Shown piece after piece: positions 1 through 7,481 of a stretch of DNA of 12,693 nt. A program made the translations under genes and the position numbers. A model generated the notes under the pieces. It saw nothing but the letters and a program-made list of their open reading frames with translations. It did no database searches and was not told the DNA's origin. The number at the start of each line of letters is the position of its first letter. The first letter of the stretch is position 1. Source of the stretch: Archangium gephyra. Its GTDB lineage: Bacteria > Myxococcota > Myxococcia > Myxococcales > Myxococcaceae. The stretch is taken from the NCBI GenBank assembly GCA_003243425.1, contig QFQP01000072.1:1-12693 (forward strand), written 5' to 3'.

Positions 1-31
1 AAGCGTGAGTCCTTCAATGCCCGAGCAGGGC

Positions 32-37
32 AGGAGG
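32..37 (+). promoter_or_regulatory. Shine-Dalgarno site of orfA
   Basis: A perfect AGGAGG lies 6 bases before the ATG at 44. It decides the start of orfA: the frame is open back to position 5, but that upstream ATG lacks such a site and would add 13 residues not typical of the family. Confidence 0.8.
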
Positions 38-43
38 ACGACG

Positions 44-313
44 ATGGGACGGAAGAGCAACTTCACCGAAGAGCAGATCATCAGGGCGCTGCGCGAGGTC
101 GACGCGGGCGCGACGGCCACCGAGGTGTGCAGGCGGGTCGGCGTGTCGGAGCAAACGTTCTACCGCTGGAAGGCGAAGTACGGCGGGATGGACGTGAGCG
201 ACGCGAAGCGCCTCAAGCAGCTCGAGGACGAAAACGACCGGCTCAAGAAGCTGCTGGCTGACCAGATGCTCGACAACCAGGCGCTGAAGTTGGTGCTCTC
301 AAAAAAATGGTGA
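44..313 (+). CDS. IS3-family transposase OrfA (helix-turn-helix)
   Basis: This 89-residue protein is the DNA-binding subunit of the IS3-type transposase. It binds the terminal repeats and, by a -1 frameshift, becomes the N-terminus of the OrfAB fusion. Residues about 5-50 form the HTH_Tnp_1 type domain, beginning 'NFTEEQIIRALREVDAG' with the recognition helix around 'VSEQTFYRWKAKY'. Residues about 60-88 form a leucine-zipper-like coiled coil used for multimerisation. Length and layout match intact family members. The start at 44 is favoured by the AGGAGG at 32-37. The stop at 311-313 follows the A7 run, so the frame ends just past the slippage site. The gene itself looks undamaged. Confidence 0.9.
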   Translation: MGRKSNFTEEQIIRALREVDAGATATEVCRRVGVSEQTFYRWKAKYGGMDVSDAKRLKQLEDENDRLKKLLADQMLDNQALKLVLSKKW

Positions 314-332
314 AGCCGGCGGCCTACCGCCG
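301..332 (+). promoter_or_regulatory. Programmed -1 ribosomal frameshift signal between orfA and orfB
   Basis: The A7 run at 301-307 is read in the orfA frame as A_AAA_AAA, the standard slippery heptamer, with codons 302-304 and 305-307. A slip of -1 leads into the orfB frame, whose ATG (307-309) overlaps the heptamer. Nine bases downstream is a perfect 6-bp stem, CGGCGG (317-322) with CCGCCG (327-332), around a CCTA loop. That distance suits a stimulatory hairpin. All of this is visible in the sequence; actual frameshifting is inferred from the IS3 family. Confidence 0.75.
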
Positions 333-1157
333 CGCTGTCGGCTTCGTGCAGGCGGAGATGAAGTTGTCCACGCGCCGCAGTTGCAGGGCGTTGGGCTTCG
401 CGCGCTCGAGCATGACGTACGAATCGCGCCGCGCGCAGCCGGCAGGCCTGGTCGAGCGCATGAAAGCGCTGGCGAAGCAGCGGCCGAGGTTCGGTACCGA
501 AGGCTGCACACGCTGTTGAGGCGCGAGGACTTCAAGGTGAATCACAAGCGCGTGTTCCGCCTGTACAGGCTCGAAGGTCTCTCGGTGCGGAAGAAGGCGC
601 GGCGGAAGCTCGCCGGGCACATCGAGCGCACCGTGCTGCCGCCGCCGACTCGCCCCAACGAGCGATGGTCCATGGACTTCGTGTCGGACGCGACGGTGAC
701 CGGACGGCGGTTCCGCACCTTCAACATCGTCGACGACTTCACGCGCGAGTGCCTGGCCATCTACGTGGACAGTTCAATCAACGGGCACAGGGTCGCGCGA
801 CTCCTCGGCGAACTCGTCGTCGCGCGAGGGAAGCCGCAGTTCATCGTCAGCGACAACGGCCCCGAGTTCGTCAGCAAGGCGCTCGATCGCTGGGCCTACG
901 AGACCGACGTGAAGCTGCACTTCATTCGCCCAGGCAAGCCGGTCGAGAACGCTTTCATCGAAAGCTTCAACGGTCGCTTCCGCGACGAGTGCCTCGATCA
1001 GCACTGGTTCGCAGACTTGGCCGACGCCCGCGCGTCCATCGGAGCTTGGCACGTCGACTACAACGAGGTCCGCCCTCATGGCTCTCTTGGCGGCCTCGCC
1101 CCGAAGGAGTACGCAGCACGATTCAACAACCCCGGACTCACGCTACGAGTGGCCTAG
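307..1157 (+). pseudogene. IS3-family transposase OrfB (DDE integrase), frameshifted
   Basis: This is the catalytic part of the transposase, which cuts and joins the element ends. The frame from 307 runs through the N-terminal helical region to 'KQRPRFG', then goes off into a stop at 519. The homologous continuation, starting 'RRLHTLLRREDFKVNHKR', lies in another frame and runs to 1157. Family members read RFGYRRLH here; the sequence has GGTACC where GGTTACC would keep frame, so one T is missing at about 495. The rest of the core is intact: D in 'WSMDFVSD', D in 'IVSDNGPEF', E in 'NAFIESFNG', and the usual C-terminal region. The copy is therefore either freshly inactivated or carries a sequencing error. 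Confidence 0.87.
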
Positions 1158-1174
1158 AGATCGGGGGCACGTCA
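1157..1174 (-). repeat. Probable right terminal inverted repeat of the IS
   Basis: Read on the minus strand from 1174 the sequence is TGACGTGCCCCCGATCTC, with the terminal TG and C-run seen in many IS3-family ends. It begins where the interrupted hydrolase frame resumes and overlaps the last base of the orfB stop codon, a common compact arrangement. The partner repeat is outside the window, so the inner limit is approximate. Confidence 0.6.
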
Positions 1175-1338
1175 GGAGTCGGGTCTTTCCGCAGCGCTTC
1201 GACCTCGACCTCGAGGCCCGGGTACGCGGGTGCGTGCACCGTGAAGCCGCGCGCTTCGTAGAACTTCACCCACTGCTGCCAGCTGCGCGGCGTCATCCAC
1301 AAGCCGTGAATGAGCACGATGGTCCTGGTCATGCCCAC
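1175..1338 (-). pseudogene. Alpha/beta-hydrolase, 5' fragment cut by the IS insertion
   Basis: The first ~55 residues of an alpha/beta-hydrolase remain. They start 'MGMTRTIVLIHGLWMTPRSW', with the oxyanion-hole HG motif at residues 11-12 after the first beta strand, and continue to 'EALRKDPTP'. The frame then runs into the IS terminal repeat, adding 11 foreign residues before a stop at 1138. Nucleophile Ser, acid and His regions are all missing, while family members usually have 250-300 residues. The remainder should lie beyond the left end of the IS, outside this window. The second ATG at 1332 is an equally possible start. The specific substrate cannot be told. Confidence 0.8.
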
Positions 1339-1657
1339 ACGATGCGCCGGCGGCGCGCACTTCCGTAGGCGCGTTTTTCCTCAACGCTCATCGAAGCTGC
1401 GCGCACGCACGGAAGAGGATCGCCATGAGGGAGAGCATCCCCCGATGGTTGCAACGCCCTCGCTCTGTTGAACAACGACAGGCCGGCCCCTCACGGCAAC
1501 CCACTTCCGTGCGCGAGTTAGCTCACCCTAGGAAATTCCACTCTGCTCGCAACAAATTACAACAATGCGGAAGTGCTTCAGTCGCAAGCACGCGACACCA
1601 TTTGAGGTTCGCCCGTTGGTGTCTGCTGATTCGTCAGGTGTAGGGTTCGCGGCCCGA
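1339..1657. other. Intergenic region, no convincing gene
   Basis: This stretch separates the start of the minus-strand hydrolase fragment from the plus-strand lipase, so promoters for both probably lie here. I see no clear -35/-10 pair. A 72-codon plus-strand frame from 1425 has a weak purine-rich site before it, but its arginine-rich, irregular translation and lower G/C at third positions do not look coding. The lipase frame is open back to 1565, but that part lacks coding character. Confidence 0.5.
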
Positions 1658-2716
1658 ATGCTCCGCGTTGCACTGCTGTCGCTGATGGTCGTGCTCACCG
1701 CGTGCGGCGGAGATCGCCTCGAGGCCACACCCGAAGAAGCTGCGGTCAGCAGCGACGCGGGCACGACGCCCGTTCAAGAGACGACGCTGCCGCCACCCGT
1801 CGTCGCTCCACCGCCGCCGCCGAAGCCGAAGCGTGGGCCGCCGTACCCGGTGGTCTTCGTGCATGGCATGGCGGGCTTCGACGCGCTGCGCATCGGCGGC
1901 GTGTCGATGGACTACTTCGGCGACACCGTTCAAGACCTGAGCGCGCGCGGAGAAGAGGTGTACCGCGTGGTGCTGCCGCCGTTCGACTCGAGCAGCGAGC
2001 GCGCGAACGTGTTGAACGAGAAGCTCACTGAAATTCTCGAGCGCACCAACGCCGAGAAGCTGAACCTCGTCGCGCACAGCCAGGGCGGCATCGACGCGCG
2101 CTTCGTCATCAGCCCCGCAGGGCTCGCGCGCGGTGACGTGGTTGCGACACTGGTCACGGTGTCCACTCCACACCGCGGCACGCGCGTGGCGAACGTGGCG
2201 ACGGGCATCTCCGACGGCATGCCCGAGTACGTGTCTGAGCGCGTGTTCGAAGGGCTCGCGGGGCTGCTGTCGACCAGCGTGTACGAGGTCGAAAGAGATC
2301 CACACCTGCGCGCACAGCTCTCGCAGCTGACCGAAGCGACGATGGCCGACTTCAACCGCACCTACGTGAACGACCCGCGCGTGCGCTACCTCTCGTGGGC
2401 CGGCCGCTCGAACCTGCACACCGGCCTGAGCGTGTGTGACGACGGCGTGCGCCAGAACCAGCCGTGGAAGGTCGACGTGCTGCTGCCGCTGTTCTCAGGC
2501 GTGGTGGTGGCCACCGAGTGGGGCCTGCCGCCCGACATCAGCGACGGCCTCGTCACCGTGAAGAGCGCGAAGTGGGGCACCTTCATGGGCTGCATACCCG
2601 CCGACCACCTCGACGAAGTGGGCATGCCGAACGTCAACGGCGCCGACCTCAGCGTCTTCGACTCGAAGCAATTCTTCCGCGACGTGGTGTCGGAGCTGCG
2701 CACGCACGGCCACTGA
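1658..2716 (+). CDS. Secreted lipase lipoprotein (bacterial true-lipase type)
   Basis: Predicted to hydrolyse ester bonds of lipids from the cell envelope or surface. The protein has 352 residues. Residues 1-16 are a lipoprotein signal, 'MLRVALLSLMVVLTAC', with lipobox LTAC and lipidated Cys16. A proline-rich linker (about 40-62) follows, then the alpha/beta-hydrolase fold. Visible motifs are the oxyanion 'VFVHG' (H69), the nucleophile elbow 'AHSQGG' (Ser141), 'VSTPHRG', the acid in 'SDGLV' (Asp296) and the base in 'DHLDEVG' (His317). This order and the SDGLV/HLDEV motifs match family I.1/I.2 lipases. The mature protein has only two further cysteines, C260 and C312, placed like the disulfide of family I.2. 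ATG 1658 is chosen over 1565 because only it starts with the signal. No foldase gene of the Lif type is next to it. The substrate is unproven. Confidence 0.85.
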   Translation: MLRVALLSLMVVLTACGGDRLEATPEEAAVSSDAGTTPVQETTLPPPVVAPPPPPKPKRGPPYPVVFVHGMAGFDALRIGGVSMDYFGDTVQDLSARGEEVYRVVLPPFDSSSERANVLNEKLTEILERTNAEKLNLVAHSQGGIDARFVISPAGLARGDVVATLVTVSTPHRGTRVANVATGISDGMPEYVSERVFEGLAGLLSTSVYEVERDPHLRAQLSQLTEATMADFNRTYVNDPRVRYLSWAGRSNLHTGLSVCDDGVRQNQPWKVDVLLPLFSGVVVATEWGLPPDISDGLVTVKSAKWGTFMGCIPADHLDEVGMPNVNGADLSVFDSKQFFRDVVSELRTHGH

Positions 2717-2743
2717 ACGTGCTAGCCAACGCGCCTCCTTCGT

Positions 2744-3070
2744 ATGCAGCTCCCTGACGACCCGACGCTGTTGCAGACCGTGCTCGCCGCTTCGCCGCTG
2801 AATGAAGTGGAGCGCACCTGGGCCTTCCTCGTGTTCTGCGGGCTCGTCGAGCCCGGCGCGCATGACGAGTTCATCCGCCTCGCCGGCGAGCACGCCGAGC
2901 CGGTGGCGCTGGCCGACGCGCTGCTCGACGTGGCCACGCGAAGAGCCGAGCTGCTCGACAAACGCGAAGAGCTCGCGCAGCGGCTGTGGCAGTACTTCCA
3001 GGTCGGTCAGTCGCTCGAGCCCGAGCGCGAAGAAGGCACGCAGCCGGGCATCACCGGCGTCGACGGCTGA
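2744..3070 (+). CDS. Hypothetical protein, 108 residues
   Basis: I do not recognise a family. The protein is acidic and helical: residues about 5-50 contain 'NEVERTWAFLVFCGLVEPG', followed by a long helix-prone stretch rich in Ala, Leu, Glu and Arg (about 58-92), and a short polar tail. There is no signal peptide or membrane segment, so it is probably cytoplasmic. It starts 27 bases after the lipase stop in the same direction and has the same strong G/C third-position bias, which supports real coding and cotranscription. No good Shine-Dalgarno site is visible before ATG 2744. It is much too small and lacks the features to be a lipase foldase. Confidence 0.68.
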   Translation: MQLPDDPTLLQTVLAASPLNEVERTWAFLVFCGLVEPGAHDEFIRLAGEHAEPVALADALLDVATRRAELLDKREELAQRLWQYFQVGQSLEPEREEGTQPGITGVDG

Positions 3071-3119
3071 GGTGGAAAAGGTGGCGTGGGCCTGAAAGTC
3101 GTGGTCGCTTTCGCGCACC

Positions 3120-3689
3120 ATGATCGCTCTCGCACTGTCCCTCGCGTTGTCGTCGTCGAGCGGAAGTCTGCTCGCCGAAACTGATACCAACATGCGCCAC
3201 GCGCGCCTCATCGAGTCTCCGGTTGGCTATGCAGGCTCGGTGACGCTCGGCGCCTCCAACCGCCCCATCGAGAACATGACGCTGCCTGAGCTCGAGCAGG
3301 CGCGCCTCGACGAGCTCGACAACCGCCGTGGCGTCGGCGGCCCCATCGCGATGATCGTCATCGGCGGCGTGGCCATCGTCACCGCCAACGTGCTCTTCGC
3401 GCTCGCGACGAGCTGGGTGACGCTGGTGATTGGCGTGACGGTGCTCATCGCAGGCATCGTGGTGGCCGCCATCGGCGTCGGCGTGCTCATCGGCGCCATC
3501 GTGCGCAACGCGAAGTCGGGCCAGCACCTGCGCCGCATCGAGAACCGCATCGACCAGCTGCGCGCCTCGCCGCAGTACGCGCCGCAGCCGATGCCGGGCG
3601 ACGTGCCGCCGCCGCCGCCCCCGATGCCGCCCGGTGCGTTCCTCGACCTCGGCAACGTGCAGCCCGCGATGACGCTCGCGACGTTCTGA
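3120..3689 (+). CDS. Membrane protein with two helices and a proline-rich tail
   Basis: The 189-residue protein has a hydrophobic N-terminus (1-19, 'MIALALSLALSSSSGSLLA') that looks like a cleavable signal. A charged amphipathic segment (about 55-70, 'LPELEQARLDELDNRR') precedes two adjacent hydrophobic helices (about 75-97 and 99-128, Gly/Val/Ile-rich), and a second amphipathic segment (136-150) follows. The C-terminus has a run of six prolines near 163-168. It probably sits in the inner membrane with both ends on the same side. I do not know the family. It follows the 108-residue gene by 49 bases and is closed by the terminator at 3714. Function unknown. Confidence 0.75.
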   Translation: MIALALSLALSSSSGSLLAETDTNMRHARLIESPVGYAGSVTLGASNRPIENMTLPELEQARLDELDNRRGVGGPIAMIVIGGVAIVTANVLFALATSWVTLVIGVTVLIAGIVVAAIGVGVLIGAIVRNAKSGQHLRRIENRIDQLRASPQYAPQPMPGDVPPPPPPMPPGAFLDLGNVQPAMTLATF

Positions 3690-3713
3690 GTCGTACGAAG
3701 TCGTGAAGAACTG

Positions 3714-3748
3714 AGCCGCTCGCGCCTCGATGCGCGAGCGGCTTTTTC
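3714..3748 (+). terminator. Intrinsic terminator after the 3120-3689 gene
   Basis: A perfect 12-bp GC-rich stem, AGCCGCTCGCGC (3714-3725) with GCGCGAGCGGCT (3732-3743), encloses a 6-base loop and is followed by a T-run to 3747. It lies 25 bases past the stop at 3689 and ends the plus-strand gene group. Confidence 0.9.
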
Positions 3749-3755
3749 AAGCGCG

Positions 3756-3786
3756 GTGTTTTCTGAAGTCCGACTTCAAGAAACAC
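3756..3786 (-). terminator. Second inverted repeat, probable terminator for the minus-strand gene
   Basis: GTGTTTTCTGAAGTC at 3756-3770 pairs with GACTTCAAGAAACAC ending at 3786, giving a stem of about 14 bp with one mismatch and one G-T pair around a 3-base loop. It starts 10 bases beyond the stop of the minus-strand gene at 3796. There is no clean T-run after it on the minus strand, so its use as an intrinsic terminator is an inference from position. Confidence 0.55.
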
Positions 3787-3795
3787 CACGCAGCC

Positions 3796-6700
3796 TCAGC
3801 GGCGCGCCGTCTGCCCGCCCTGCTGCTGCGCGACGACCTTGTGGCCGAACGCCTGGTCCACCTTCATCAACCACGCGCGGTACGCGGGGTAGTCCTTCGC
3901 TGAAATTCGCGGCGCCGACATGGTGACGCGGCCCTTCACCGTGAAGCCGTTGCCCTTCTTCTCGGTGGTGATGCGCGCCTCACCGAAGGGCGAGCGCTCG
4001 ACCACGTCGCGCGGCGCTTCCGTCACGTCCCAGTTGGGGGGCAGCGCGTAGTTCATTTCCAGCTCGTTGACCCACACACCGGGGAACACGAGGTCGCTCG
4101 AGCGCTCGCTCAACGGCGCCAGGGCCTGCGTGAACGCGCGCCCCGCCCCGAAGGGGAAGAAGCGCAACAACCCCGGCCCCACCTCGGCGAAGCGCGGCGT
4201 AGTCATCGTGAACTTGAGCGTCACCGGCTGCTCGAGGTTCTTCACGTCGCTCACGTTGACCTCCGAAGCACGCAGCCCGGGGTAGCTCGAGCTCCACTGC
4301 TGCTCGAACACCGCCGTGCGCGTGCCCGCGGTCTCGTATTGCCGGCGCAGCTCGGGCGCGGCCTGACCACTGCCCACCACGGTGCCCTTCAACTGCGCGC
4401 TGCCGTCGACCTTCAGGGTGACGTCCATCGTGAGCGCGGTGACGTTGGCCTCGGGCTTCGCTTCCGGCGTGGTCATGAAGCGGCTCGCCGCCTCGGGCTC
4501 CACGATGAGCACGTTGGCGATGCGGTCCGATGGCGGCAGTTCTTTGCTGCCATGGAACTCGGCTGTTCCATCGAGGAACAAGTCCAACTTCGGCACGTAG
4601 ACGATGGCGTGGTTGAAGGCCGCGAGCGACGCGACCTCGGGCGACAGCGTGCCGAGGTGCCGCATGCGCAGCAGCACCAGCTTCGAGTCGACGCCAGCGA
4701 CCTTGAGCATGGCGTGAATGAGCGAGGCCTTGTCCTTACAGTCGCCGAAGCGCCGCGCGAGAATGCGGTCTACGCGGTACGGCTTGTACCCGTGAATGCC
4801 GAACTCCAGCGCGACGTAGCGCGTGTTGGTGACCACGAACCCGTAGAGCGCGGCGACGACCTTGTCGGTGTCCTTGCGGTCGATGCCCTTGAGCGCCGTG
4901 TCGACCGCGCGCTTCAACTCTTCGTTGGGAACGAGCTGATCTCGAACGAGGCCCCAGTAGTACCGGCCGACCTGTTCCCAGTTCTGGTACGTCGACAGAT
5001 GCAGCGGTGACGACACCTCCGCCCAGCCGGGCATGTTCGGCTCGGGAATCACGCGGGGAATGTTGCTGCCCTCGAAGCGGTACGTGGTGCGGTCACCTTC
5101 GGTGCGGTCACTGACCGCCAGCCACTTCGGCAAGGTGGCCTTGTTCCACGCCAGCGGGCGCGACTTCGGCATCTCGACCACGTAGCGGTAGTGCAGCTTG
5201 GTGAAGATGCCCTGCACCGCATCGACGTCTCCCCAGTAGTCCGAGAGCAGGTTGTCGATGGCCGTGTCGTCGGTGCGCCACTGCACCTCGAGCACGTCGC
5301 CCGGCGCCAGCGCGGGGAACGAGAGCACGCGCGCGCGCGCGTCGTAATACATGCCGGTCCACGGCTCGTTGATGTTGCGCTCTTCGTCGCCGAACGAATC
5401 GACCACGCTGCCGTCGGGCTTGGTGATGCGCGCCTTGAGCACGCGGACTTCCTGGCGGTCGGGCGACCAGGTGATGGGCAAGGTGCGGAAGTTCTCGACG
5501 CCCCGCTGCGTGAGCACCTTCACCACCAGCTGCTGGAAGCGGCTCGACAACCCCGACGGCTGCACGCGCACGTGGGTGACCTCGGCGAGGCTCAGCGCGT
5601 CTTCGGCGTTCTGGGGCAGCTTTTCCTGCAGCAACGTCGACACCGCGAAGGCCTCGGGCGTCGAGGTGCTGCCGTCTTCACCGCGCAGCGTGCGCAGCAT
5701 TTCCTTGAGCGCGGGGTTCTGCGGGCGCAACACCAGCGACTGCTGGAACGAAGCGAGCGCGGCGTCACGCAGGTTCTGGTGCAGCAGCGCGCGGCCTTCA
5801 CGTTCGAAGACCTCGGGTTCTTCGGGCGCCGCCTTCTTCGCGAGCTCGAACATCACCTTCGCCTCGTCCATGCGGCCGTTCGACGAGAGCAGTTCGGCGA
5901 GGCGCAGAATCGAGCCCTGATCGAACGGGTCCATCGCGAGGACCTTGCGGTACTCGTTGACCGCGTCGTCGACGCGGCCGAGGTCGGCGAGCATCGAGGC
6001 GAGGCCACGGCGGGTGTTGAGGTCGTCGAAGCGCAGCCCGAGCACCGCGCGCGCACGCTCCACTGCCTGCAGCGGGCGGTCGGCGCGGCGGCTCGCGCTG
6101 ATGGCTTCACGCGCGATGGCGGGAATCACGTGCAGCTGGCGAAACGCGTCTTCGGTCACGCGGAAGGCGAGCGCCTTTTCACCGAGCGCGTCGAGCGCGC
6201 GAATCTTCAAGACCCACGCCGAAGAGAAGTTCGGGAACGCGGCGAGCAGCGTCTCGGCGTGACGGAGCGCGACCTCCGGGTGCTCCTTCGACAGCTCGTG
6301 CTGACCCAACAACAGCCGCGCCCACGGCGACTTCTCGTCGAGCTTGAGCGCCGCTTCGAGGAAGCGGCGGCGGTCGTTGACGTCATCGGTGTGCAGCGAG
6401 GCGGCGACGAGCTGCAGCTCGACGTTGTCGAGCGCGTTGAGCGCGGCGCGTTCGGCTTCGGCGGAGGGCAACGGTTCGCTCTCGGGGAACGAGCGCGTCC
6501 ACGCGAGCACGGTCGCGTAGTCACCGCGCAGCAGCGCGTCTTGCGGAGCGGCCTTCACCTTCTTCTCGAGCGCCTCGGCGATGCTCGGGAGCACCTGCGG
6601 TTGCGGCGCGGCGCCGCGCTCGAGGCCGGGCACGGTCTCAGGCAACACGATGCTCAAGTTGCCGCGTTGGCCGTCGGCCTTCTCGACGCGCGCGTAGAAA

Positions 6701-7440
6701 CCGAGCGGCCCGTTGAGCTGACAGACCTTCACCAGCACGCGATTGAGGCCCTTGCGCAGGTTGACCTGCACGCGCTGCTGGTCGAAGCGCGGCGTGTTGT
6801 AGCGGTCGCTCGAGAGCACCTTCTGGCCGTTGATGAACAGCCGCGAGCCACCCGACGCGCCGAGCGAGAACACCGCTCTGGTGTCGGCGTCTGACTGCAC
6901 CCAGGTGAGCGCGTAGGCGACGGCTTCGGTGTTGGGGCGCAACGCGAGCGAGAGGTCGACGTAGCCGTCGATGGTCTTCGCGTGCGGCTTGCGCCAGCCG
7001 ACTTCGCGCGATTTTGCGGCGTACAGGGCCTTCAGGTCGGTGGCTGATTCGGGGCCAAAATCGGTGTCGCAGCCGCCCTTGCCTTCGTTGTCGAACGAGC
7101 CGACGACGTGGAAGTCCTGAATGAAGCCGAGCTCGTTGATGAGCTCCTGCGCTTTCTGGGTGCGGCCGCGCGCGCGTTCGACGTCGGCCATGAAGAGCCG
7201 CGCGAGGTTGCGGATCTGCGGGTCGGTGTTCCGCCGGTAGATGAGCGCGGTGTACGGCTCGGCGAGCAGGTTCAAGTCGTCGACGTCGTCGAGCAACGCG
7301 TGAAGGCGGATCAATGGAGCAGCGGCGCGAACGTCGCTTCCGTTCTTCAGGACCTCTTTGGTGAGCGTTTCAGCGCGGTCGGTGATGGGCGAATCGAGAC
7401 GACCGAGGGCGAGCGCGGCGACGAGCAACGGGGCAATCAC
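3796..7440 (-). CDS. Large exported TPR / DUF3857 / transglutaminase-like protein
   Basis: The product has 1214 residues. A short hydrophobic N-terminus ('MIAPLLVAALALG') suggests export to the periplasm. About 110-255 is a beta-sandwich resembling carbohydrate-binding or PA14-like modules, with 'SRLFINGQKVL' and 'VNLRKGLNRVLVKV'. About 340-580 are TPR repeats, clearest at 475-576. About 610-800 is DUF3857, and 830-985 is a transglutaminase-like domain with Cys901 in 'RFGDCKDKAS', His944 in 'FNHAIVYV' and Asp957 in 'LFLDGTAEF', so the triad is complete. The rest is a beta-rich C-terminal region. Such proteins are common in Gram-negatives; the reaction is not established, and peptide-bond cleavage or cross-linking are both possible. 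The start is GTG 7440: an in-frame stop lies at 7465-7467 upstream with no other start between. No Shine-Dalgarno site is visible. Confidence 0.87.
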   Translation of the reverse strand: MIAPLLVAALALGRLDSPITDRAETLTKEVLKNGSDVRAAAPLIRLHALLDDVDDLNLLAEPYTALIYRRNTDPQIRNLARLFMADVERARGRTQKAQELINELGFIQDFHVVGSFDNEGKGGCDTDFGPESATDLKALYAAKSREVGWRKPHAKTIDGYVDLSLALRPNTEAVAYALTWVQSDADTRAVFSLGASGGSRLFINGQKVLSSDRYNTPRFDQQRVQVNLRKGLNRVLVKVCQLNGPLGFYARVEKADGQRGNLSIVLPETVPGLERGAAPQPQVLPSIAEALEKKVKAAPQDALLRGDYATVLAWTRSFPESEPLPSAEAERAALNALDNVELQLVAASLHTDDVNDRRRFLEAALKLDEKSPWARLLLGQHELSKEHPEVALRHAETLLAAFPNFSSAWVLKIRALDALGEKALAFRVTEDAFRQLHVIPAIAREAISASRRADRPLQAVERARAVLGLRFDDLNTRRGLASMLADLGRVDDAVNEYRKVLAMDPFDQGSILRLAELLSSNGRMDEAKVMFELAKKAAPEEPEVFEREGRALLHQNLRDAALASFQQSLVLRPQNPALKEMLRTLRGEDGSTSTPEAFAVSTLLQEKLPQNAEDALSLAEVTHVRVQPSGLSSRFQQLVVKVLTQRGVENFRTLPITWSPDRQEVRVLKARITKPDGSVVDSFGDEERNINEPWTGMYYDARARVLSFPALAPGDVLEVQWRTDDTAIDNLLSDYWGDVDAVQGIFTKLHYRYVVEMPKSRPLAWNKATLPKWLAVSDRTEGDRTTYRFEGSNIPRVIPEPNMPGWAEVSSPLHLSTYQNWEQVGRYYWGLVRDQLVPNEELKRAVDTALKGIDRKDTDKVVAALYGFVVTNTRYVALEFGIHGYKPYRVDRILARRFGDCKDKASLIHAMLKVAGVDSKLVLLRMRHLGTLSPEVASLAAFNHAIVYVPKLDLFLDGTAEFHGSKELPPSDRIANVLIVEPEAASRFMTTPEAKPEANVTALTMDVTLKVDGSAQLKGTVVGSGQAAPELRRQYETAGTRTAVFEQQWSSSYPGLRASEVNVSDVKNLEQPVTLKFTMTTPRFAEVGPGLLRFFPFGAGRAFTQALAPLSERSSDLVFPGVWVNELEMNYALPPNWDVTEAPRDVVERSPFGEARITTEKKGNGFTVKGRVTMSAPRISAKDYPAYRAWLMKVDQAFGHKVVAQQQGGQTARR

Positions 7441-7481
7441 GCGGGCGACCGTACAGCGACGCCGTCACCGGCGGTTACGCA

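Larger units (their letters stand above)
1..1174 (+). mobile_element. IS3-family insertion sequence, IS407-group-like, left end outside window
   Basis: The element carries the two-gene IS3 layout: a helix-turn-helix orfA, a -1 frameshift signal, and an orfB with the DDE integrase core. OrfA features such as the 'KYGGMDVSDAKRLKQLE' stretch and OrfB features such as 'FIESFNGRFRDECL' resemble the IS407 group. The right end is placed at 1174 because the minus-strand sequence from there starts TG and has a C-run, as in many IS3 termini, and because a hydrolase reading frame resumes exactly beyond it. The left terminal repeat is not in the window, so neither repeat pairing nor the target duplication can be checked. 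OrfB is disrupted, so this copy is probably not able to move by itself. The group assignment is from memory of the family. Confidence 0.88.

Noticed and set aside
1425..1643. 72-codon plus-strand frame with a weak ribosome site
   Set aside because: The arginine-rich translation, lower G/C at third positions and overlap with the lipase upstream region speak against a gene.
1565..1657. Upstream extension of the lipase gene
   Set aside because: It would put 31 polar residues before a clear lipoprotein signal; the start at 1658 explains the signal and lipobox.
1634..2419. 261-codon open frame on the minus strand
   Set aside because: It is antisense to the lipase gene and its composition is Arg/His/Ala-rich noise.
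2495..3211. 238-codon open frame on the minus strand
   Set aside because: It overlaps two plus-strand genes with better codon use and has no domain or start signal.
5191..6894. 567-codon open frame on the plus strand
   Set aside because: It is antisense to the 1214-residue gene; the translation is very rich in Arg, His, Val and Leu without any domain, typical of a shadow frame in GC-rich DNA.
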